A stretch of DNA of 57,821 bases from Bacteroidota bacterium (GTDB lineage Bacteria; Bacteroidota; Bacteroidia; Bacteroidales; VadinHA17). Where the stretch lies: NCBI GenBank assembly GCA_025350595.1, contig JANXXP010000187.1, positions 1-57,821 of the forward strand. Reading direction: 5' to 3'. The notes below the pieces were generated by a model, which saw nothing but the letters and a program-made list of their open reading frames with translations, was not told where the DNA came from and ran no database searches. The position numbers were made by a program, and so were the translations under genes. This document shows, in pieces, positions 16,835 through 25,829 of the stretch; the first letter of the stretch is position 1, and the number at the start of each line of letters is the position of its first letter.

Positions 16835-19423
16835 ATGAAAATTCAAACAAAATCTATTTGTCCAATTTTTTTTAGTTTATTGTTTAGTCTGAATCTGACC
16901 TCACATTCGGGTATGTTTGCTTCAACTAGCACCAAAACTTTACAGGATGTCTGGTCTGAATGTGATCTGATGTGGTTTAAACCTGACAATATCCAGGGTT
17001 CAGTAACCTCGTTTTTTGACAGATACACCACATTCTATAAAGATGTTATCGGTGAAAAAGGTCTTATTCTGAATACAGGATGGTTGGTTTCTCCTATGGC
17101 CTGTTGGACAGGTACACTTTCCGACAAAATTTATATTCCGACCTTTAAAGGTCACCCTTATCCTGATTGGACATATCAGAACTTAAAAGATTTGGTTTTA
17201 ACTTTGAAAAGTGAAGCTTCTGCAAGAGGCATCGCCAATTTCATGATTGGTGTATGGATGTTTGGAAATCTAAACCCCTACAATAATAGTTATGACGAAT
17301 GGAGCACAAGGCACAGCGAAAGCTATGGCTCAATATCTCATCCAGTGCCCGGTTGGCTCGATTATAATGCTTTGTTGAAATCTGATAAATTTAAGTATGC
17401 TGAATATCCAAATGGTATTTCAGCCGGGACAAAACTGAATACCTTCTTAGGTAAGCAGGTAGCAAATTTTACATCGGCTATGAGCCTTGATATTATTGAA
17501 TTTAGAGACGGAATGTTAGGCAAGAGTCTCTATAATACTCCTGAAAGGGGTTGTGATCCGAACTATTTTAAAGGCTTGAAGTTGTTCATGCAGACAATAA
17601 AGAACACCAATTCCAGTCTTAAAATAATGGGCTACAGCACCGGGTCATCAGCAGTTGGAGAGCTAAGGTGCCAGGGCTTCGACATTGAAGATCTGGCGAA
17701 TAGTAATCTTCTGGACTATTATGTTACACAATCATGGCCTGCTATTTTTTATGATGTATGTCGACAACCTAATGATGCTGGGTACGCTGAATTTCAGCTC
17801 TACACGGGTTTAACGCGTGCTATGCTTTCAAAGACAAAATGCAAATACTATATACTGACTGAGACGATTGACGCCTGGGAGGCGGGCGACCCTGCACTTT
17901 ACCAGATAAAATACAATACCAGAATGGAGTGGTGGCTTTATATTAACATGTTCTATATATCCGGTAACGGGTTGGTTAATGCCCCTGATGGGGTTTACAT
18001 TTCCTGGCTTGACTCTTGCTTACCGGATGAAGAAGATTCGCTTATGACAGCCGAAGAAGTTTCTTTTACAAAAGAAAGCATTGACCTTGCGGTAAACAGC
18101 GCAAGGGATGTGGACAAGGTTTATGGCTGTTCGATTTTTTATAACGACGATTTCATGCACTGGATAAATAGCATTAATCCTACCGGGAATTACGGTGAAC
18201 TTATTGATCTGGACTTTACGATGATGACTCAATTAGGTATACCCTTATGCTCGGCTGCAAGAATTGAGGATTTAGATGAAAAAATTGCCGGGGATTTTCC
18301 GGTGCTGCAGACCCCAAATCAATTGCCGGCGAGTGTGATTAAAAGGATACGAAATTACGCGAATAATGGAGGTCCCATGGTTATAGTAGGTTCAAGTAAT
18401 GCAATTGACCCTGATCTAAAATCATTGGCTAATACTATTTATTGGAGTCCTTCCGACTTTATAGGGAATACACATGGAGTATACTCAAAAGACCCGAATT
18501 ATACAAAAATTGCCACTGAGATTAATGCAATGGCCAGGAAAAAAGGACTCTCATATATGGCAGATGACCCGCTTCAGATAGGGATGTGGCAAATGTGGCG
18601 GGTCCGCGATAACATCAACTACCTGCAGATAGCAAATTACCATGACTTTAAAAATGAGTCGGAGGCAACTGACAAAATGTACAAGGTTAAGATTTCAAGA
18701 TCACAACTGAGTCTCACTAATGCACCATATCATCTTGAGAATATTTATACCAAAGAAGTTCTTGGTCAGGTTGCTTCAGATAATAACTATCTGACATTCA
18801 GTATTTATGTTCCTCATCATAATTCTTTTATATGTAAAATTGTTCCAGGAGAGGTTTCAATTCAAAGCCTTGCTCCTGTCTCATCAAGGAAGGGTTTATT
18901 ACTGGCAGGGTATGATGGAAGCAATAATGGGACAAACAGAAGTTATCTGGGGAATAATAGAGATTATTGTGTTTATAAGATTAACTCAACAAGACCTGGC
19001 TGTAAAAATATCCTGCTCTCAAAATTTACTGCAAAGGAGGATGGGAAAGGTGTCAGGATAAAAGCAAAATTTGATTCAAAGGTCACAGGCAAAGTTAAGT
19101 GTGCCATATATTCTGACAGCATCGGTTCACCTAAGAATTTTCTGCAGAGTACAAACGAATTGACAAATCCGGGAGCTGGCTGGCAAACATTTACTTTAAA
19201 GTCTTCAGAAAGAATACTAAGAGGTGCAGACTACTGGCTATCCGTATTCAGTGATTCCGATGCTTTTGCTTTGTGCCTTGATCCTACCGACGGAGGTGAT
19301 ATTGAATATCCTCAATCGGTTACTTATGGCAACTGGCCATTACAGATGATCTCTGCACCAAACCGGACAGGCAGGTTTTTGTTATATATTGAAAGTGAAG
19401 CATCTATAGGCGTTCACCAATGA
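16835..19423 (+). CDS. Uncharacterised secreted protein, probable TIM-barrel glycoside hydrolase with C-terminal beta-sandwich
   Basis: An 862-residue protein I cannot assign to a named family. A signal peptide (MKIQTKSICPIFFSLLFSLN...) is followed by about 430 residues with the strand/helix rhythm and aromatic content of a TIM-barrel glycoside hydrolase. Candidate catalytic acids sit at predicted strand ends: I-I-E-F-R-D-G near residue 222 and Y-Y-I-L-T-E-T-I-D near residue 347. A middle part (residues ~480-560, P-M-V-I-V-G-S-S-N) resembles the amidotransferase-like domain found in some glycosidases. The last ~170 residues look like an Ig/jelly-roll domain, perhaps carbohydrate-binding. It sits between GH51-B and GH51-C in the same direction, so a role in the same breakdown pathway is likely. 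Confidence 0.7.
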   Translation: MKIQTKSICPIFFSLLFSLNLTSHSGMFASTSTKTLQDVWSECDLMWFKPDNIQGSVTSFFDRYTTFYKDVIGEKGLILNTGWLVSPMACWTGTLSDKIYIPTFKGHPYPDWTYQNLKDLVLTLKSEASARGIANFMIGVWMFGNLNPYNNSYDEWSTRHSESYGSISHPVPGWLDYNALLKSDKFKYAEYPNGISAGTKLNTFLGKQVANFTSAMSLDIIEFRDGMLGKSLYNTPERGCDPNYFKGLKLFMQTIKNTNSSLKIMGYSTGSSAVGELRCQGFDIEDLANSNLLDYYVTQSWPAIFYDVCRQPNDAGYAEFQLYTGLTRAMLSKTKCKYYILTETIDAWEAGDPALYQIKYNTRMEWWLYINMFYISGNGLVNAPDGVYISWLDSCLPDEEDSLMTAEEVSFTKESIDLAVNSARDVDKVYGCSIFYNDDFMHWINSINPTGNYGELIDLDFTMMTQLGIPLCSAARIEDLDEKIAGDFPVLQTPNQLPASVIKRIRNYANNGGPMVIVGSSNAIDPDLKSLANTIYWSPSDFIGNTHGVYSKDPNYTKIATEINAMARKKGLSYMADDPLQIGMWQMWRVRDNINYLQIANYHDFKNESEATDKMYKVKISRSQLSLTNAPYHLENIYTKEVLGQVASDNNYLTFSIYVPHHNSFICKIVPGEVSIQSLAPVSSRKGLLLAGYDGSNNGTNRSYLGNNRDYCVYKINSTRPGCKNILLSKFTAKEDGKGVRIKAKFDSKVTGKVKCAIYSDSIGSPKNFLQSTNELTNPGAGWQTFTLKSSERILRGADYWLSVFSDSDAFALCLDPTDGGDIEYPQSVTYGNWPLQMISAPNRTGRFLLYIESEASIGVHQ

Positions 19424-19475
19424 CTATGGAACAGAAAATCAAAATATTATTCATTCTTATAAAAATTATTAAAAA

Positions 19476-21449
19476 ATGAAACACTTTAACAGATTTGTTT
19501 TTAGACAATTGCTGATTCCGGCAACAATCGTTCTTTTGGTATTGACTATATTGTCGTGTGCTCAAAATACCGGGCCGACAATTACTGTTGACCTTTCCAA
19601 ACCTGGTGCTGTCGTTGCAGATATCTGCAGGGGACAGCAAATTGAGGAATTCAACCACCAGTTTGAAGGAGGACTCTACACGCAATTAATAAACAATCCT
19701 TCATTTGAGGAGCTGAAAAACCCCATAGCTGAATGGTCGCTGGTAAAATCAGGATCCTCAAATGGGAATTTATCCTCTCAAACTTCTGCGGAGACAGGCA
19801 TGCTTAACAAATATCAGAAGCACTGCATAAGCCTTAAAGTTACCTCGGTGGCTTCAGGGGATGTAGGTCTGGCTAATGGAGGTTATTGGGGGATTGGATT
19901 GAAGAACAATACTACATATAAAGTCTCTTTCTGGGCTAAGAAAGGTTCAAATTTCAACGGTACCCTGAAAGCAAAACTGGAGGGCAAGGACGGCAAGGTT
20001 TACGCACAATCGGCAGAATTTAAACCAACTACAGCCTGGCAGCATTTTACCTGTGATCTTATGACCAGCGGTATCACAAATGTTACCGGAAATAACCGTT
20101 TTGTAATCTATGCATCAGCTACTGGCGATGTTTTCTTTGACGTAGTTACCGTTATGCCTCCAACATGGAAGAATCGGCCGAATGGTCTTCGTCCTGATCT
20201 GGGTGAAAAGCTGGCAGCTCTGAAACTCAAATTTGTTCAATTCCCCGGTGGATGTACGGCAGAGTCATGCGGTATGGATACCTGCTGGAACTGGAAGAAT
20301 TCAATCGGTCCCCTGGAAGAGAGGTTAGGTTCCACAAGAAATAACTGGAATTATAAAAACGACCTCTATTTCGGAATGGATGAGTATTTACAATTATGCG
20401 AAGATCTTGGAGCAGAAGCGGTTTATGTTACCTCGTCAGGAATCAGCGAAACACCTCATAGCCCGTTATATGGTGTTTGTCCGACTGACAAAATGCATCC
20501 TATTATCAGCGATATTCTGGATTTGCTCGAGTACTGCAACGGATCAGCCACAACAAAGTGGGGATCAAAACGTGCTGCCAATGGGCATCCGAAGCCTTAT
20601 AATCTAAAGTTTATTGAAATTGGTAATGAAAACGGGTGGGAAACAGCGAAGGAGTATAGCCCAAGATATGCCACGATCCACGACTCTATCCTTGCTCATT
20701 ATCCTGAAATGAAGATTATGTATAACGGTTTTCGTCAGGAAAATCTGGTTTCACATACTTTTGGCAATTCTGTTGATTTCGTGGATGAACATTTTTATCT
20801 GAAGGATCTTTCAGGTCTGTACAACAAATATGATAGTATCGACCCGGCCTGCAAAAAAATATGTGTTGCGGAGTATGCATCCTCAATCCATGGAAACGGG
20901 GGAGATGTAATCGGCAATTTCGGAGATGCTCTCGGAGATGCAGCGTTTATGCTTGGATGTGAAAAGAATTCCGAAAGAATCTGGTGGACAGGATATGGAA
21001 ATTATGGAGGAATGGTGGATCATAGTAATTTTGGTCCCTGTATTGTTTGGAATGATGCTGTCTCCTGCTTTGCTTCACCGTCATATTATATGCAAAAGAT
21101 GATGTTCTCCGATAATCAGGGAACCCGTGTTCTGCCTTTTACTCAAAACCTGTCTAATTGCTTCTGGTCAGCATCTATCGATACCGAATCCGGTAAAAAT
21201 GATGTACTCGTGAAAGTTGCTAACACTAAGGGCACTGCTGAGACGGTAAATATTATTCTCAAGGGAGCCGGGAAAGTTGATAGGGTGGGTCATTCCATGA
21301 TATTAACCGGAGTTCCGGATGATGAAAACTCCATCGCGAATCCGACCAAAGTAGTTCCGAAAGAGGGTACTTTTACCGCAGGCACCAGCTTCAAGTATGA
21401 GGTTCCGGCTTATTCGGTTACTGTACTAAGAGTTGGAATTTTAAAATAA
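19476..21449 (+). CDS. GH51-type alpha-L-arabinofuranosidase lipoprotein, paralogue C
   Basis: A 657-residue GH51 paralogue. The leader ends in the lipobox T-I-L-S-C (Cys near residue 28), so it is expected to be anchored, unlike paralogues A, D and F. Domain order is as in A: E-E-F-N-H-Q-F-E-G-G-L-Y-T-Q-L signature, a beta-sandwich with W-G-I-G-L-K-N-N-T-T-Y-K-V-S-F-W-A-K, a TIM barrel with Q-F-P-G-G-C and W-N-W-K-N-S-I-G-P-L-E-E-R, acid/base Glu385 (G-N-E-N), nucleophile Glu466 (V-A-E-Y), and a C-terminal beta-domain ending V-T-V-L-R-V-G-I-L-K. All key residues are present. It is 52 bp downstream of the 862-residue protein and 89 bp upstream of paralogue D. Confidence 0.9.
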   Translation: MKHFNRFVFRQLLIPATIVLLVLTILSCAQNTGPTITVDLSKPGAVVADICRGQQIEEFNHQFEGGLYTQLINNPSFEELKNPIAEWSLVKSGSSNGNLSSQTSAETGMLNKYQKHCISLKVTSVASGDVGLANGGYWGIGLKNNTTYKVSFWAKKGSNFNGTLKAKLEGKDGKVYAQSAEFKPTTAWQHFTCDLMTSGITNVTGNNRFVIYASATGDVFFDVVTVMPPTWKNRPNGLRPDLGEKLAALKLKFVQFPGGCTAESCGMDTCWNWKNSIGPLEERLGSTRNNWNYKNDLYFGMDEYLQLCEDLGAEAVYVTSSGISETPHSPLYGVCPTDKMHPIISDILDLLEYCNGSATTKWGSKRAANGHPKPYNLKFIEIGNENGWETAKEYSPRYATIHDSILAHYPEMKIMYNGFRQENLVSHTFGNSVDFVDEHFYLKDLSGLYNKYDSIDPACKKICVAEYASSIHGNGGDVIGNFGDALGDAAFMLGCEKNSERIWWTGYGNYGGMVDHSNFGPCIVWNDAVSCFASPSYYMQKMMFSDNQGTRVLPFTQNLSNCFWSASIDTESGKNDVLVKVANTKGTAETVNIILKGAGKVDRVGHSMILTGVPDDENSIANPTKVVPKEGTFTAGTSFKYEVPAYSVTVLRVGILK

Positions 21450-21538
21450 AAAAGAGCCTGGATCTCTTAAAGAGCAATTTATTTCGACTGCATCTGGCAT
21501 CCGGATCTCATTTTTAACAATTTAAAATATCGAATGTT

Positions 21539-23512
21539 ATGAATCTTCTGAATAGACACGGAATGGTCCTGGCAATAACAACCATCTGCTGTGCTGGAAC
21601 GATCATGGTCCAGGCACAAAATTCAAATTCAGGCTGTACCGTTAATGTATCAAGTCCGGGCGCAATTGTCGCTCCCATTTGCAGGGGCCAGCAGGTAGAG
21701 GAGTTCAACCACCAGTTTGAAGGAGGGTTGTATGCACAGTTAATTAACAATTCCTCCTTTGAGGAATGGAATAATCCTATAGCTAATTGGTTCATTGTAA
21801 AAACAGGATCCTCAGACGGAAAAATAAGCCCCCGCACTCCTTTTGAAACCGGTTTACTGAACAGGTATCAGAAACATTGCATGAACCTGATGGTTACATC
21901 GGTATCATCAGGGAGTGTGGGCGTTGCAAACGGAGGATACTGGGGAATTAAGCTGGAGAACAGTACCAGGTATAAGGTTTCATTCTGGGCCAAGAGGGGT
22001 TTGAATTTCAACGGTTCCCTGAAAGTGAAGCTGGAAAGCAATAATGGTTCCGTTTACTCACAATCCGGAGATATTAAACCAACCATGACCTGGCAGCATT
22101 ATGCGTTCAATCTTATTACATCCGGTATATCTGAGGTAACTGGCGACAACCGTTTTATCATCTATGCTTCAGCAACCGGTGATGTTTACTTTGATATAGT
22201 TACAGTAATGCCCCAAACCTGGAAAGATCGCCCCAATGGTTTGCGTCCCGATCTGGCAGAAAAAATGAATGCCTTAAAATTGAAATATATACAGTTCCCT
22301 GGTGGTTGTACAGCAGAGTCTGCCCATATGGATACTTGCTGGAACTGGAAGAATTCAATTGGTCCGCTGGAAGAGAGAGCCGGAGCCACAAGATTCGGCT
22401 ACGGATATAAAAACGACCATTATTTTGGCCTTGATGAGTATTTTCAGTTGTGTGAGGATATGGGAGCTGAGCCGGTTTATACTACCTCGGCCGGAATAAA
22501 CGAGAGGCCCGAGCCAGCATGGTGGCCATCTTCCCTTTGTCCGCTTGATAAAATGCAGCCAATAATAGACGATATATTGGATTTACTGGAATACTGCAAT
22601 GGTTCAACCTCAACCTACTGGGGAGCTAAGCGTGCCTCTAACGGACATCCGGTGCCTTATAATCTCAAATACATCGAAATAGGCAATGAAAATTATTTTA
22701 TGCTCGATGACTATAACAAGCGTTATCCGATGATCTACAATGCTGTAAAAGCCGCTTATCCTGATATTAAAGTAATGTATAATGGCAATTGTTTCGGCAA
22801 AGAACCTTCACATACTTATGGTAATCCGGTTGATATCACTGATAATCATTTTTATTTTGATTTCAGTACAAACCTGTACCACAGATACGATACCATTGAC
22901 CCGGCTTGCAAAAAAATATGTGTTGCTGAGTACGCATGTATGGGCAATGATGGTTCTAAAAAGGAAAGCTGCAATTTATTGAAGACACTTTCCGATGCGG
23001 TTTTCATGCTTGGATGCGAAAAAAACTCCGATAAGATATGGTGGACCGGATATGGCAATTATGGCGCACTTACAGGACACAATGATATTGGGCCGAATAT
23101 TGTGGTTCATAATAGTGTATCATCCTATGGTTCGCCGTCATACTATATGCAAAAAATGCTATTCTCAGATAATCAGGGAACACGTGTTTTACCATTCTCA
23201 CAGAATACTACAAATTGTTACTGGTCAGCATCTGTCGATACTGAATCAGGTAGGAACGACGTACTACTAAAAGTCGTTAACAATAAAAGCACCTCCGAAA
23301 CTGTAAGCATAACTCTTAAAGGTGCCGGAAAGGTTGACCCACTAGGTCACTCCACTACACTGACCGGCGCACCGGATGATGAAAATTCCATTGCAAATCC
23401 GACCAAAGTAGTGCCGTCAGCCGGTACATTTACTGCAGGCACCGGTTTCAGATATGTTTTCCCGGCATGGTCAGTTACAGTTCTCAGAGTTGGAGTTTCA
23501 AAGCAGAAGTAA
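21539..23512 (+). CDS. GH51-type alpha-L-arabinofuranosidase, paralogue D
   Basis: A 657-residue GH51 paralogue with a signal-peptidase-I leader (MNLLNRHGMVLAITTICCAG, cleavage near V-Q-A-Q). It is closest to paralogue A: both share the insert-rich barrel segment N-E-N-Y-F, followed by the N-K-R-Y motif, and the V-A-E-Y-A-C-M-G nucleophile segment with the following K-K-E-S-C-N-L-L. Acid/base is Glu384 and nucleophile Glu464. The binding-like beta-sandwich and C-terminal beta-domain are complete. A-like (N-E-N-Y) and C-like (N-E-N-G) copies differ right after the catalytic Glu, suggesting two substrate-contact types in the set. It is the last intact gene before the decaying block that begins at 23560. 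Confidence 0.9.
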   Translation: MNLLNRHGMVLAITTICCAGTIMVQAQNSNSGCTVNVSSPGAIVAPICRGQQVEEFNHQFEGGLYAQLINNSSFEEWNNPIANWFIVKTGSSDGKISPRTPFETGLLNRYQKHCMNLMVTSVSSGSVGVANGGYWGIKLENSTRYKVSFWAKRGLNFNGSLKVKLESNNGSVYSQSGDIKPTMTWQHYAFNLITSGISEVTGDNRFIIYASATGDVYFDIVTVMPQTWKDRPNGLRPDLAEKMNALKLKYIQFPGGCTAESAHMDTCWNWKNSIGPLEERAGATRFGYGYKNDHYFGLDEYFQLCEDMGAEPVYTTSAGINERPEPAWWPSSLCPLDKMQPIIDDILDLLEYCNGSTSTYWGAKRASNGHPVPYNLKYIEIGNENYFMLDDYNKRYPMIYNAVKAAYPDIKVMYNGNCFGKEPSHTYGNPVDITDNHFYFDFSTNLYHRYDTIDPACKKICVAEYACMGNDGSKKESCNLLKTLSDAVFMLGCEKNSDKIWWTGYGNYGALTGHNDIGPNIVVHNSVSSYGSPSYYMQKMLFSDNQGTRVLPFSQNTTNCYWSASVDTESGRNDVLLKVVNNKSTSETVSITLKGAGKVDPLGHSTTLTGAPDDENSIANPTKVVPSAGTFTAGTGFRYVFPAWSVTVLRVGVSKQK

Positions 23513-23559
23513 GTGCCAGTTCAAACCATACAAAAATAAAAAATGTAAGATCTTAATGC

Positions 23560-24867
23560 ATGATAACACAGAGAGAGCAATGGGAGAGAGCTAAAAAGCT
23601 ATTGCCAGGAGGTGTAAATTCTTCTACAAGGTTAAACCAGGCAATCGGAACCCCATTTTATGTTTCGAATGGGAAAGGAAGCAGGGTGACAGGAATAGAT
23701 GGGCATGAATATATTGATATGTGCTGTGCGCATGGAGCAGGGCTGTTAGGGAATGCTCACCCCGCAATAGATGAGGCATTGAAGAAGGCAGCAGGAATGG
23801 GTTATGTCAATTCATTTGAAACCGTTTTTCACGAAGAATTGGCGGCTTACGTTGTGGATACCGTTGCCTGTGCTGATAAAGTCAGGTTCTGTTCCTCCGG
23901 ATCAGAAGCCACAATGCACCTGATCAGGGCATGCAGGGGATATACCGGTAAAAATAAGATAATCAGAATAGAAGGGCATTTTCATGGTTACCATGAAATG
24001 ATATATATTGGAGGCCAGCCCCCAAAATCAGAATTCCCGCGAAACCGGAAAAATCCGTAAATTGAATCGGCAGGTATACCACAGCTGTTTGCTGATTTAA
24101 TCATCCCTTTACCATACAATGACAAAGAAGCCCTTGAGGAGGCGGTCAGCAACCATGCTGATGAAACTGCCATTCTGATCCTTGAACCCATAAATTTCAA
24201 TTGCGCAGGGATTCGTGCCGATGACGATTACCTTCAATTGGTAAGGAGACTGACTGCAGAAAATAACATTGTTTTATTCTTCGATGAAATACAGTCGGCT
24301 TATAAAAAATCATTCCAGGCGGCTCAGAATGAACTTGGAGTTATCCCCGATGTTACGACTATCGGGAAATCTATCGGTGGTGGATTGCCATTGTCAGCTT
24401 TTTGCGGCAGAAAGGAGATAATGGATAGTTTCGCCCCTGAAGGTAAAGTACAGCACAGCGGGACATTTAATGCCCATCTTATACCGGTGCTTGCAGGGCT
24501 TGCATTCATGAAAGAAGCTTCCAAACCCTATTTCTATCCGAAGCTACAGGAAATCGGAGATCAATTATATAATGGTATAAATAAGCTCATTGAGGAAAAT
24601 AATCTGAACATGGTTGTCCCCAGTTTTGGAGCGCGGTTCAATATACTGACCGGAAGGAAAACACCTGCAAAAAAATATGAGGATACTTTTTGCCATGATA
24701 ATCAGGTCTTCCTTGGTATTCTTAAGAAATGCTTTGAAAAAGGAGTTTATTTTCATGATTATGGAGGTGGCCCTGCTCATCATGGTTATAGTATACAACA
24801 TACACCTGAGGACATCTCATTTGTTTTAGAAACTTTAGAAGAAGTTCTGTTAAACAGTAATAAATAA
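23560..24867 (+). pseudogene. Class III aminotransferase (glutamate-1-semialdehyde aminomutase-like), broken by TAA
   Basis: The frame would encode 435 residues of a PLP-dependent class III aminotransferase close to glutamate-1-semialdehyde 2,1-aminomutase: L-L-P-G-G-V-N-S-S-T-R at the start, C-S-S-G-S-E-A-T-M-H for the PLP phosphate, G-H-F-H-G-Y-H, F-D-E-I-Q-S for the pyridine Asp, and T-I-G-K-S-I-G-G-G with the PLP Lys at codon 270. A TAA at 24058-24060 (codon 167) interrupts it, yet the frame continues on both sides without any shift, so a single substitution explains it. The PLP Lys lies after the stop, so neither fragment can work alone. It is the first of three consecutive broken genes. 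An intact class III aminotransferase lies at 34689. Confidence 0.85.
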
Positions 24868-24919
24868 GGGCAAAATAAATTCATCATTCAGTTAAGTAGT
24901 TCAATTAAAAAATTTCATT

Positions 24920-25711
24920 ATGAGTTTAAATTTTTCAGGAAAACATGTTCTGGTAACAGGAGGAGCTATGAGCATCGGAAAGGACATAGCAAAACAATTT
25001 GCAGAATCCGGAGCCATGCTCACAATATTCGATTACAATGAAAAGGCACTGGCAGAAACGGGAAAGGAATTTTCTGAAGCAGGTTACAGAGTAAACACAA
25101 TTCTGGTAGATGTTTCGGATCAGGATACAGTTATTGATTGTGTCAGTAAAACTGAGGCAGTATCACCCGTCGATATTTTAATAAATAATGCAGGGATTTG
25201 TCCAGTTACTCCTTTCCTTAACATTGAGAGAAGTGAATGGCAACTTGTATTGGATGTCAATCTTTCCGGTGCTTTTTACGTAGCTCAGGCAGTCTGCAGG
25301 TACATGGCAAAACGCTAGAGCGGTTCGGTCATCAATATGTCGAGCAAAAACGGTCTGGACGGTGAATTTGGGCATTCTCATTACAATTCAAGCAAAGCCG
25401 GACTGGTTTTGCTGACAAAAACAATGGCTATTGAACTTGCTCATCTCAATATCAACGTTAATGCCGTATGTCCGGGATATGTTAGGGGGCCTATGAATTT
25501 TGAAGTAGACAGCGATGAATTTGTTCAGGAGTTTGCAGAACGATACATCCCAATGAACAGAGTAGGTAAATTCGAAGACATTTCGCCTTTATTCTTATTT
25601 CTGGCCAGTGATCAGGCAAAATACATTACCGGACAAACATTTGTAATTGATGGTGGTCAGCTGGCGGGACAAAAACCATGGAAAGATTTACTTAAGCAGA
25701 TTAAAGGGTGA
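24920..25711 (+). pseudogene. Short-chain dehydrogenase/reductase, broken by TAG
   Basis: The frame would encode 263 residues of a classical SDR: V-T-G-G-A-M-S-I-G cofactor loop near residue 12, I-N-N-A-G near residue 90, the catalytic Ser in N-M-S-S-K, Tyr155 and Lys159 in Y-N-S-S-K, and V-C-P-G-Y-V after them, ending in the common F-V-I-D-G-G-Q motif. A TAG at 25316-25318 (codon 133) falls where relatives usually have Lys or Gln (A-K-R-x-S-G-S-V-I-N-M-S-S). The reading frame is unbroken on either side. The catalytic residues lie beyond the stop, so the truncated product should be dead. It follows the broken aminotransferase by 52 bp and probably formed an operon with it. Confidence 0.85.
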
Positions 25712-25783
25712 TAATTAAATCCTCCCCTTTATAAGTATGAATATATCATACTCATATCTATTTGAGATAAAGGCATAAATATG

Positions 25784-25817
25784 AACAAATAGAGGGTTAT
25801 AAGTCGAAAAAGCATTA
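25784..25817 (+). promoter_or_regulatory. Operator D: degenerate copy of the 21-bp-spaced direct repeat
   Basis: AACAAATAGAGGG (25784-25796) and CGAAAAAGCATTA (25805-25817) are 21 bp apart and keep about 10 of 13 consensus positions in each half, on the same strand as the other copies. It lies 12 bp before the ATG of the broken GH51-E, closer than the intact sites. It is best read as an eroding site in a decaying segment. Confidence 0.4.
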
Positions 25818-25829
25818 ATAACTTAACCA

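Noticed and set aside
21450-21475. AAGAG...CTCTT after GH51-C as an intrinsic terminator
   Set aside because: The stem is only 5 bp and no T-tract follows.
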